From Micrococcus lylae NBRC 15355 (GTDB lineage: Bacteria > Actinomycetota > Actinomycetes > Actinomycetales > Micrococcaceae): a stretch of DNA of 40,445 nucleotides. Each line of letters begins with the position of its first letter. The first letter of the stretch is position 1. This document shows, piece after piece, positions 1 to 6,365 of this stretch. The translations under genes were made by a program, and so were the position numbers. The stretch lies in assembly GCF_001570885.1 (NCBI RefSeq), contig NZ_BCSN01000025.1, positions 1 through 40,445 of the forward strand, written 5' to 3'. Below the pieces are notes generated by a model, which did not search any database, was not told the origin of the DNA, and saw only the letters and a list, made by a program, of their open reading frames with translations.

Positions 1-825
1 CTGGTCGGGCTTGGCGCCACCGGGCCAGAACATCTGCCAGGCGACCTCCCGGGCCTCACCGACCTGTGCGTCGCGGACGCGGCGGTACTCGTGTTCACGC
101 CCCTTGCGCGTGACGTTGAGCAGCCCCGGCGCCACGAGGACATCGTCCATCCCCGGCATCAGCAGCGGCTTCATGGACTCCTCTGCCACGACGACGTCCC
201 GCACCCGCTCCGGGGACAGCGGCACCCAGCGCTCGGCTCGGCGGGTGGTCTCCGCCAGGCCGTCGAGCAGGCCCGGGATCGGGGCGGCCGGGGAGTTGTC
301 CTCGGCCTGGTCCTCGCCGACCGGCGGGAGCGCGGCACGCAGGGCGTGCAGGTCCGCCCCGGCAGCGCGCAGGGCTGCGGCCGGGCGGCGTGAGGGGTGG
401 TCCATGAGGTCGGCGAACATCCCGGCCGGGGTGCCGGCGGCCTTCTCCAGGAAGCGTGCGGCCTCCGCGTCCAGCCGGAAGGAGCGCTTCGGGTCCAGGC
501 GGCCGGGGACGGCCACCGGTTCACCGGCCGGCGGCAGGGTGATGCCCAGGGCGGACAGGTCCGCGGCGTCGCGGTCGCGGATGCCGGCACGCAGGGACTC
601 GGCGGTCAGCCCCTGGGCGGCGAGCGCCTGCCCCACGGGCCCGCCGATCTGCGCGAAGGCCACGAGCAGGTCGTCCAGGGAGACGGCGCCCCGGCCGGCG
701 GCGTCGGCCTCGAGGTGGGCGGAGCCGGCGATGTCCTGCGCGGCCGCAAGGGTGCGGGCGATTGCGGCGGGCTTCGCGGCGAGGTGTTCGGTCAGGGTGC
801 TGACGGCGTCGGTCACACGGGTCAT
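1..825 (-). CDS. Clp N-terminal (ClpA/ClpB N-domain-like) protein, 3' end outside the window
   Basis: The open frame starts at ATG 825 and runs off the left edge after 275 codons with no stop. Residues about 20-85 resemble the helical Clp N-domain: an Ala-rich helix with AAAQDIAGSAH, then the SLDDLLVAFAQ segment and a GxxVGQALAAQG turn, which is how ClpA/ClpB/ClpC N-domains bind adaptors or substrates. A second, weaker helical repeat may follow, ending in a WVPLSPERVRDV region. No Walker motif is present in the visible part, so this is probably a stand-alone N-domain protein and not a full AAA+ unfoldase. The start codon overlaps the stop of the upstream HTH gene (ATGA, 822-825), so the two are translationally coupled. 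Actinobacteria commonly pair an HTH protein with a Clp_N protein; the role in proteolysis or stress control is inferred. Confidence 0.7.
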   Translation of the reverse strand, partial: MTRVTDAVSTLTEHLAAKPAAIARTLAAAQDIAGSAHLEADAAGRGAVSLDDLLVAFAQIGGPVGQALAAQGLTAESLRAGIRDRDAADLSALGITLPPAGEPVAVPGRLDPKRSFRLDAEAARFLEKAAGTPAGMFADLMDHPSRRPAAALRAAGADLHALRAALPPVGEDQAEDNSPAAPIPGLLDGLAETTRRAERWVPLSPERVRDVVVAEESMKPLLMPGMDDVLVAPGLLNVTRKGREHEYRRVRDAQVGEAREVAWQMFWPGGAKPDQ

Positions 826-1115
826 CGGGTCTCCGTCCTTCGGGGTCGGCGCAGCTCGGTGCTGACGCGGCGGCTGAACTTCTTGTGGGCTGCCTGGCGG
901 GTGACCCCGAGCGCGGCGGCGATCTCGGGCCAGCCGAGGCCGGCGGCGAGCGCCGCCTCGACCTGCTTGAGTTCGAGCTCGTCTGCGAGGCGGCGCAGGG
1001 CGGCCACTGCCCGCAGTCCCCGCTGCGGGTCGGCCACATCGGCGGCCACGGCGGCCAGGTCCGTCCTGCTGGCGGGGTCCGCCGGTGTGGGGTCAGGGTG
1101 TCCCGAGGTGGTCAT
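822..1115 (-). CDS. Small helix-turn-helix DNA-binding protein
   Basis: A 97-residue protein. Residues about 57-82 form a clear helix-turn-helix (GWPEIAAALGVTRQAAHKKF), like the HTH of AsnC/sigma-region-4-type small regulators. It follows an Ala/Leu-rich helix (RAVAALRRLADELELKQVEAAL) that could dimerise. The C-terminal tail is Arg-rich. It overlaps the downstream Clp N-domain gene by ATGA. No Shine-Dalgarno sequence precedes the ATG. Instead a -10-like box lies exactly six bases upstream, which fits a leaderless transcript. A perfect inverted repeat covering that box suggests autoregulation. The regulator family is clear only at the level of HTH; target and signal are unknown. Confidence 0.75.
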   Translation of the reverse strand: MTTSGHPDPTPADPASRTDLAAVAADVADPQRGLRAVAALRRLADELELKQVEAALAAGLGWPEIAAALGVTRQAAHKKFSRRVSTELRRPRRTETR

Positions 1116-1152
1116 GCGTCAACTATGGTTGACGTGCGGGCGAGTTGTCAAC
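1116..1152 (-). promoter_or_regulatory. Leaderless-type promoter with palindromic operator for the HTH-Clp_N operon
   Basis: On the minus strand TTGACA (1151-1146) is followed after 18 nt by CATAGT (1127-1122), then six bases and the ATG. This would place the transcription start on the A of the start codon. A perfect 7-bp inverted repeat CGTCAAC-TATG-GTTGACG (1117-1134) covers the -10 box. A related, less perfect GTCAAC-CTCG-GTTG lies at 1147-1160 over the -35 box. Two operator copies covering both promoter elements would fit repression by the HTH protein itself (inference). Confidence 0.6.
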
Positions 1153-1245
1153 CTCGGTTGCTCAATGGCCCTGCCTCCCTGCACGGACCGCCCTCGCGCG
1201 TGCCTCCCCCTTGCGCCGATCCATGCGCTCCCCCACGCCCCCCGC

Positions 1246-1311
1246 GCGCCGAACCAGAAGAATCGGCCCCTTCGCACACCCCTGAAGGGGCCGAAGTCTC
1301 TGGCTCGGCAC
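1246..1311. repeat. Long imperfect palindrome, TCTGGYTCGGC family, copy 1
   Basis: The outer arms GCCGAACCAGA (1248-1258) and TCTGGCTCGGC (1299-1309) pair with one mismatch. Inside them a perfect 11-bp stem TCGGCCCCTTC (1263-1273) / GAAGGGGCCGA (1284-1294) closes a 10-nt loop. The same arm sequence recurs at 9314-9402. The 284 bp between the HTH gene and the DsbA gene hold this element and the HTH promoter; I see no gene there. It could be a REP-like dispersed element or a transcription terminator. Confidence 0.7.
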
Positions 1312-1399
1312 TCGGGGGTGGGCTGACACGTCCGCCGCCACCACCGGGCGAGTGGAAGACTGGACCCGTCCTTCACCGTCCATCCGAAAGGGTCCACCG

Positions 1400-2188
1400 A
1401 TGCCCGTCTCCCTGTCACACCGCGCCCTGGCCGGCACCGCCGCCGCACTGCTCGCCGCCGTCGGGATCGGACTCGGCCTCCACTCGGTGACCTCGGACCT
1501 GCAGGGCAACCCGGGCTCGGTGCGGGCCGCCGCCGGCGCCACGGAGGACACCTCCCCGAACTTCATCGAGCGCCGGGACCCGAAGGACCCGCTCGCCCTG
1601 GGCCGCGTGGACGCCCCCGTGGTGCTCGTGGCGTTCGGCGACTACCAGTGCGGCCACTGCGCCTCGTGGTCCACGGACACCATGACGGCGCTGCAGAAGC
1701 ACGTGGAGGACGGCACCCTGCGCATCGAGTGGCGTGACCTCAACATCTTCGGGAAGGACTCCGCCCGCGCCGCTCGCGCCGCTTGGGCCGCAGGCCGGCA
1801 GGACCGCTTCCTGGACTACCACCACGCCCTGTTCGCGGACGGCCACCCGCGCTCTGCCGAGCAGCTCAGCGAGGAGGCCCTCGTGGACCTCGCCGACGAG
1901 CTCGGCCTGGACACCGAGCGGTTCTCCGCGGACATGGACTCCGCGGACGCGAAGGAGGCCATCGCCCAGAACCAGCAGCTCGGCTACGCCCTCGGCGCCT
2001 CCTCCACCCCCGCCTTCATGCTGGACCGCAAGCCGCTGCTCGGCGACCAGCCGGCGGAGGTGTTCGAGCGCGGCATCCAGCGGGCCCTGGCCGGGCAGGA
2101 GTCCGAGGACTCGGCCGACGGCGACGGCGCCGGTGAGGACGCGCCCCGCGAGGGGACCACCTCAGACCCCACCGGCTCGACCATCTGA
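1400..2188 (+). CDS. DsbA-family thioredoxin-fold protein, membrane-anchored or secreted
   Basis: A 262-residue protein starting at ATG 1400, chosen because GAAAGGG lies eight bases upstream; an in-frame ATG at 1352 has no ribosome site. An N-terminal hydrophobic segment (about residues 9-28) is a signal anchor or signal peptide with no lipobox. The thioredoxin fold carries the redox motif C84-G-H-C87 in FGDYQCGHC and a cis-Pro segment SSTPAFML near residue 213. Both are hallmarks of DsbA-like disulfide oxidoreductases acting outside the membrane. The last about 30 residues are acidic and low complexity. It is a single gene followed by a strong terminator hairpin. Substrates are unknown; the family call is secure. 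Confidence 0.9.
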   Translation: MPVSLSHRALAGTAAALLAAVGIGLGLHSVTSDLQGNPGSVRAAAGATEDTSPNFIERRDPKDPLALGRVDAPVVLVAFGDYQCGHCASWSTDTMTALQKHVEDGTLRIEWRDLNIFGKDSARAARAAWAAGRQDRFLDYHHALFADGHPRSAEQLSEEALVDLADELGLDTERFSADMDSADAKEAIAQNQQLGYALGASSTPAFMLDRKPLLGDQPAEVFERGIQRALAGQESEDSADGDGAGEDAPREGTTSDPTGSTI

Positions 2189-2234
2189 GGCCTGCGGCCC
2201 GGAACCCGGCGAACACCACCCCCCCACCACACAG

Positions 2235-2284
2235 GAGGGCGGGCGCCCCGACGATCCCCATGGATCCTCGGGACGCCCGCCCTC
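2235..2284. terminator. Hairpin between convergent dsbA-like and malK genes
   Basis: A 17-bp stem (2235-2251 with 2268-2284) has one mismatch, GAGGGCGGGCG paired with CGCCCGCCCTC at the base. It lies between the ends of two converging genes, so it can serve both strands. There is no U-tract, as is usual in high-GC actinobacteria. Confidence 0.7.
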
Positions 2285-2327
2285 GCCCTGCGTCGGCATG
2301 CGGCGCCTGCGCACCGCCGCCGGCGTG

Positions 2328-3404
2328 TCAGCCGTTGAGGCGATCGCCCGTCTCGGCGTGGAACAGGTGCACGCGCTCCATCTGCGGGGCCACGCGGATG
2401 CGGGCGCCCTTCTCCGGGGCGGTGTAGCCGACGGTGCGCAGGGTGATGATGCGCTCCTCGCCGTCGATGTCCGTGTGGCCGTAGACGTAGGCGTCGGCGC
2501 CGAGCTCCTCCACGGTGTCCACCTCGACCTCGAGGCCCGCGCCGTCGGTGATCTCGAGGTTCTCGGGGCGCACGCCGAGGTCCAGGCTCTCGCCCGCCTT
2601 CGCCAGCACGTCGCGCTCCACGGGCAGCACGGTGTTGCCCACGTGCAGGCCGTCGGCGGAGGTCTTCACGCGGAAGATGTTCATGGCCGGGGAGCCGATG
2701 AACCCGGCGACGAACACGTTCCTCGGCTTCTCGTAGAGGTTGCGCGGGGTGTCCACCTGCTGCAGCAGGCCGTCCTTGAGCACGGCCACGCGGTCGCCCA
2801 TGGTCATGGCCTCGGTCTGGTCGTGGGTGACGTACACGGTGGTGGTGCCGAGGCGGCGGGTGAGCTGGGCGATCTGGGCGCGGGTCTGCACGCGGAGCTT
2901 GGCGTCCAGGTTGGACAGCGGCTCGTCCATGAGGAAGACCTGCGGGTTGCGGACGATCGCGCGGCCCATGGCCACGCGCTGGCGCTGGCCGCCGGAGAGG
3001 GCCTTGGGCTTGCGGTCGAGGAACTGCTCGAGGTCGAGGAGCTTGGCGGCCTCCTCCACGCGCTGGCGACGCTCGGCGGCGGGGACGCCGGCGATCTTGA
3101 GGGCAAAGCCCATGTTGTCCGCCACGGTCATGTGCGGGTAGAGCGCGTAGTTCTGGAACACCATCGCGATGTCGCGATCCTTGGGCTCCACGTCGGTGAC
3201 GTCGCGGTTGCCGATGAACACGCGGCCCTTGGTGAGCGGCTCGAGGCCGGCGAGCATGCGCAGGGAGGTGGACTTGCCGCAGCCGGAGGGGCCGACGAGC
3301 ACGAGGAACTCGCCGTCGGCGATCTCGAGGTCGAGCCCGTCCACGGAGGGGCGCGGGGCGTTGGGGTACTGGCAGGTGGCGGACTTGAACGTCACGGAGG
3401 CCAT
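2328..3404 (-). CDS. malK: ABC transporter ATPase of the MalK/MsmK/UgpC family
   Basis: A 358-residue ATPase that energises carbohydrate import. Start ATG 3404 is preceded by GAAAGGA; a longer upstream start is less likely. Walker A GPSGCGKST is at 38-46, the Q-loop at FQNYALYP (83-90), the signature LSGGQRQRVAMG at 136-147 and Walker B VFLMDEPLSNLD at 156-167. The C-terminal about 120 residues form the OB/TOBE regulatory domain typical of MalK/UgpC (DLGVRPENLEI). The length matches the family. It is transcribed away from malEFG, downstream of the LacI regulator gene on the same strand. In actinobacteria one MsmK-type ATPase may serve several sugar importers, so it may not be exclusive to the adjacent MalEFG. 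Confidence 0.93.
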   Translation of the reverse strand: MASVTFKSATCQYPNAPRPSVDGLDLEIADGEFLVLVGPSGCGKSTSLRMLAGLEPLTKGRVFIGNRDVTDVEPKDRDIAMVFQNYALYPHMTVADNMGFALKIAGVPAAERRQRVEEAAKLLDLEQFLDRKPKALSGGQRQRVAMGRAIVRNPQVFLMDEPLSNLDAKLRVQTRAQIAQLTRRLGTTTVYVTHDQTEAMTMGDRVAVLKDGLLQQVDTPRNLYEKPRNVFVAGFIGSPAMNIFRVKTSADGLHVGNTVLPVERDVLAKAGESLDLGVRPENLEITDGAGLEVEVDTVEELGADAYVYGHTDIDGEERIITLRTVGYTAPEKGARIRVAPQMERVHLFHAETGDRLNG

Positions 3405-3485
3405 GGTGGGTGTCCTTTCACGGGCAGGCACGTGCCCGACGATCCGTAGTGAAAGAGGGGGGTGGTTCCGCTGTGCGCGTCGGCG

Positions 3486-4559
3486 TCAGCCGGCGGCGGA
3501 GATCCTTCCCGACGACGGCACGTCCGTCCTCGGGACGCCCGGCGGTGCCGCTGTGCTCGCCCGGGGTCGGACGGCGAGGTGCTGCAGGATCTGCCGGGGT
3601 GCGGGGTTGCCCTTGCGGGCCTCGACGATGAGCCGGACCGCGCGGCGGCCCTGCTCTCGCGGAGACTGGTCGACGGTGGAGATGCCCAGGCGGGCGCCGT
3701 CGGGGTGGCCGTCGATGCCCATGACGGAGACGTCGCCGGGCACGGAGAGGCCGAGGGAGAGCGCGGCGGTGTAGGCGCCGATCGCCATCTCGTCCGAGAT
3801 GCAGAGGATGGCGGTGGGGCGCGGGCCTGGCCGGGAGAGGAGCTCGCGGACGGTGTGGAAGGCGCCGCCGGTGGTGAAGTCGGCCTCCACCATCCACTCG
3901 TCCGGGACCTGCACGCCGACCGCGGCCATGGCCTGCAGGAAGCCGCGGGTGCGCTCGGTGGAGACCTGGAACTCGACGTCCTCGGGCACGCGGCCGAGGT
4001 AGGCGACGTCCCGGTGGCCGAGGGCGGTGAGGTGCTCGGTGGCCAGGGTGGCTGCCCGGAAGTGGTCCACCTGGAGGGCGGTGAACCACTCGGGCAGCTG
4101 GGCGCGGGACTCCACGCGGCCGCCGAGAGCCACCACGGGCCGGCCCATGCGCTCCATGCCGGCGAGCTCGAAGGGGCTGAGCTTGAAGGAGATGGTCACC
4201 AGCCCGTCCAGGCGGCCGCGGCGGAGCAGGTCCGTGAAGATCGTGGAGCGGCGCTCGGCGGACAGGCCGGCGTCGTAGAGGGTGAGGTCCAGGCCGTGGG
4301 CCATGAGCTCCTGGGCGGCGCCCTCGAGGGCGGCGGAGAAGAACCAGCGGTCCACGGTGGGGACCACGAGCCCGATGCTGCGGGTGCGGCCGGAAGCCAG
4401 CGACGCGGCGGAGGCGTGGGCGACGTACCCGAGGGACTCGGCGGCGGCCAGGACCTTGACGCGCGTGGAGTCGGCGACCGGCCCGGAGCCGCTGAGGGCG
4501 CGCGAGGCGGTCGCAGTGGAGACGCCGGCCATGCGCGCGACGTCCTTGATGCCGGCCAT
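3486..4559 (-). CDS. LacI-family transcriptional regulator of the sugar ABC importer
   Basis: A 357-residue repressor. Start ATG 4559 gives the standard N-terminus AGIKDVARMAGVSTATASRAL, the LacI helix-turn-helix and hinge helix; longer in-frame starts add an unrelated leader. The periplasmic-binding-protein-like effector domain begins at RTRSIGLVVPTVDRWFFSAAL and contains MGIDGHPDG and the terminal ISTVDQSPREQGRRAV segment. The last 16 residues (VPRTDVPSSGRISAAG) extend past the usual end and are encoded across a copy of a dispersed 15-mer (3505-3519). LacI-type operators lie over its own promoter and over the divergent malE promoter, so it probably represses both and is released by the imported sugar. 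Confidence 0.88.
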   Translation of the reverse strand: MAGIKDVARMAGVSTATASRALSGSGPVADSTRVKVLAAAESLGYVAHASAASLASGRTRSIGLVVPTVDRWFFSAALEGAAQELMAHGLDLTLYDAGLSAERRSTIFTDLLRRGRLDGLVTISFKLSPFELAGMERMGRPVVALGGRVESRAQLPEWFTALQVDHFRAATLATEHLTALGHRDVAYLGRVPEDVEFQVSTERTRGFLQAMAAVGVQVPDEWMVEADFTTGGAFHTVRELLSRPGPRPTAILCISDEMAIGAYTAALSLGLSVPGDVSVMGIDGHPDGARLGISTVDQSPREQGRRAVRLIVEARKGNPAPRQILQHLAVRPRASTAAPPGVPRTDVPSSGRISAAG

Positions 4560-4638
4560 GGTGGTCTCTGTTCTGCAGCGGGCGCCGCTGCTCATCGGCG
4601 TGATGGGGACGAGCGACATCCTAGGCGCACCGCATGAG

Positions 4639-4656
4639 ATTATGAAAGCGGTTCCA
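4639..4656 (-). promoter_or_regulatory. lacI promoter -10 box with overlapping LacI/CRE-type operator
   Basis: On the minus strand a -10 box CATAAT (4644-4639, five of six to consensus) overlaps the operator TGGAACCGCTTTCA (4656-4643). Read on the plus strand the operator is TGAAAGCGGTTCCA, matching the LacI/CcpA operator consensus TGWAARCGYTWNCW at 13 of 14 positions. No convincing -35 box is visible. The position implies autorepression of the regulator. Confidence 0.55.
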
Positions 4657-4743
4657 CCGGCCGTTTCAGTGCCCGACATACCGCATCACCCACGGAGAGG
4701 CCCGCGTTCATGCCGATTCCAGCGAATGTGTGGAATATCTCAG

Positions 4744-4759
4744 TGGAAGCGTTTACACT
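4744..4759 (+). promoter_or_regulatory. LacI/CRE-type operator overlapping the malE promoter
   Basis: TGGAAGCGTTTACA (4744-4757) is, on the minus strand, TGTAAACGCTTCCA, a 14 of 14 match to TGWAARCGYTWNCW. It overlaps a -10-like TACACT (4754-4759); the -35 region is weak. The 360 bp between lacI and malE hold this operator, the lacI operator, and a roughly 150-nt malE leader with a C11 run. I see no further gene there. Confidence 0.6.
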
Positions 4760-4876
4760 CAGTGACGCCGAGGTCCTCGTCCGACCGCACCCGCACTGTG
4801 CAGCAGGCCTGACGCGGACCCGGCGGACCACGGCTGCAACGGCGCAGCGGCCCCATGGCCGCCCACCCGGGCAGCA

Positions 4877-4887
4877 CCCCCCCCCCC
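4877..4887 (+). repeat. Run of eleven C in the malE leader
   Basis: A homopolymer of 11 C lies in the untranslated leader of malE, 32 bases before the start codon and about 15 bases before the GAAAGG ribosome site. Such tracts slip during replication and can also be sequencing-error hot spots. Confidence 0.9.
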
Positions 4888-4919
4888 ACGAGGTCCCCCT
4901 GAACCCCGAAAGGCAGGCC

Positions 4920-6239
4920 ATGGCCGCGAACAGCTCCCGCGACGTCTCCCGTCGCGCATTCACCCTCTCCATGTCGGGCGCGATCGCCGCGTTCGCCCTC
5001 ACCGCCTGCGGCGGCTCCGGCTCGAACTCCGGTTCGTCGTCCTCCGCCACCGGCTCGGCCGGCGGCTCGTCCTCCTCCGAGGACCTGACCAAGGGCGGCG
5101 CCACCACCATCACCATGTGGGTGGACCAGAACCGCCAGAAGCCGCTCGAGGCCGTGGCGAAGAAGTTCAAGGAGGAGAAGGGCATCACCGTCAAGCTCGT
5201 CGTGAAGGACAACTCCTCCATGCGCGACGACTTCATCACCCAGGCCCCCACCGGCAAGGGCCCGGACGTGATCGTCGGCGCCCACGACTGGATCGGCGCC
5301 CTCGTTCAGAACGGCGTCGTGGAGCCGCTCGAGCTCGGCGACAAGTCCGGCGACTTCTCCGAGGCCGCCGTGGCCGCGGTGACCTACGACGGCAAGACCT
5401 GGGGCGTGCCCTACTCCGTCGAGAACATCGCCCTGCTGCGCAACACCGAGCTCGTGGACTCCACCCCGGAGAAGTTCGACGACATGGTCAAGAAGGGCCA
5501 GGAGGTCGTGGACTCCGGCAAGGCCAAGTACGGCTTCGTCGTGGGCCTGGACCCGGTGGCCGGCGACCCGTACCACCTGTACCCGTTCCAGACCTCCATG
5601 GGCGCTCCGGTGTTCGAGCAGAAGGAGGACGGCTCCTACGACGCCTCCCAGGTCGCCATGGGCGGCGAGAAGGGCGAGGCCTTCGCCAAGAAGCTCGCCG
5701 AGCACGGCCCGAAGGGCACCGGCGCCTTCAACCCGAACATGACCGGCGACATCGCCAAGGAGCAGTTCTTCAAGGGCCAGGCCGCCTACTTCCTGACCGG
5801 CCCGTGGAACGTCGAGGACGCCGAGAAGGCGGGCATCGACTTCGCCGTGGAGCCGATCCCGGCCATGGGCGACCAGGACGCGCAGCCGTTCATCGGCGTC
5901 AACGCCTTCTTCGTCTCCTCCGAGTCGAAGAACAAGCTCGCCGCCAACGAGTTCGTCATCAACTACCTGTCCTCCGAGCAGGCCCAGGACGCCCTCTACA
6001 CCGAGGGCAAGCGCGCCCCGGCCCTCACCGCCTCCTTCGACAAGGCGGCGAAGGACGAAGTCGTGAAGGCCTTCGGCGAGATCGGCAAGAACGGCGTCCC
6101 CATGCCGGCCGACCCGGAGATGGGCGCGGTCTGGGAGTTCTGGGGCGGCACCGAGATGCGCGTCATCAAGGGCGAGGCCGACCCGGCCGCCGACTGGAAG
6201 AAGATGGTGTCCAACATCGAGGGCAAGATCAAGAAGTGA
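4920..6239 (+). CDS. malE: Maltose/maltodextrin-type sugar-binding lipoprotein of an ABC importer
   Basis: A 439-residue extracytoplasmic solute-binding protein. Start ATG 4920 follows GAAAGG; longer in-frame starts lack a signal peptide at the N-terminus. The signal is S10-R-R-A-F followed by a hydrophobic stretch and lipobox L-T-A-C30, so it is a lipoprotein, possibly exported by Tat (SRRxF). A Ser/Gly linker follows. The body matches family 1 carbohydrate-binding proteins (TITMWVDQNRQKPLEAVAKKF, GPDVIVGAHDWIGALVQNG, WGVPYSVENIALLRN, GAVWEFWGG). It heads malE-malF-malG, and a large hairpin separates it from malF. Maltose, maltodextrin or trehalose are plausible ligands; the sequence alone does not decide. 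Confidence 0.9.
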   Translation: MAANSSRDVSRRAFTLSMSGAIAAFALTACGGSGSNSGSSSSATGSAGGSSSSEDLTKGGATTITMWVDQNRQKPLEAVAKKFKEEKGITVKLVVKDNSSMRDDFITQAPTGKGPDVIVGAHDWIGALVQNGVVEPLELGDKSGDFSEAAVAAVTYDGKTWGVPYSVENIALLRNTELVDSTPEKFDDMVKKGQEVVDSGKAKYGFVVGLDPVAGDPYHLYPFQTSMGAPVFEQKEDGSYDASQVAMGGEKGEAFAKKLAEHGPKGTGAFNPNMTGDIAKEQFFKGQAAYFLTGPWNVEDAEKAGIDFAVEPIPAMGDQDAQPFIGVNAFFVSSESKNKLAANEFVINYLSSEQAQDALYTEGKRAPALTASFDKAAKDEVVKAFGEIGKNGVPMPADPEMGAVWEFWGGTEMRVIKGEADPAADWKKMVSNIEGKIKK

Positions 6240-6251
6240 TCTGAGCCGTCC

Positions 6252-6293
6252 GCACCGTGCGCCGTCCGGATCCGTCCGGGCGGCGCACGGTGC
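6252..6293 (+). terminator. Intercistronic hairpin between malE and malF
   Basis: A perfect 13-bp stem GCACCGTGCGCCG (6252-6264) / CGGCGCACGGTGC (6281-6293) with a 16-nt loop starts 12 bases after the malE stop. It probably acts as a partial terminator or 3' stabiliser giving more binding protein than permease, comparable to the REP sequences between malE and malF in E. coli. Confidence 0.65.
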
Positions 6294-6365
6294 CACCGAC
6301 GCAGCCCCGCGGCACAGCGGGGACCACCGCACCATGAGGCAGGCCTTCGGGCCGGATGAGGGACC

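Noticed and set aside
1734-3449. A 571-codon plus-strand open frame across dsbA and antisense to malK
   Set aside because: It spans a terminator and is out of frame with both real genes.
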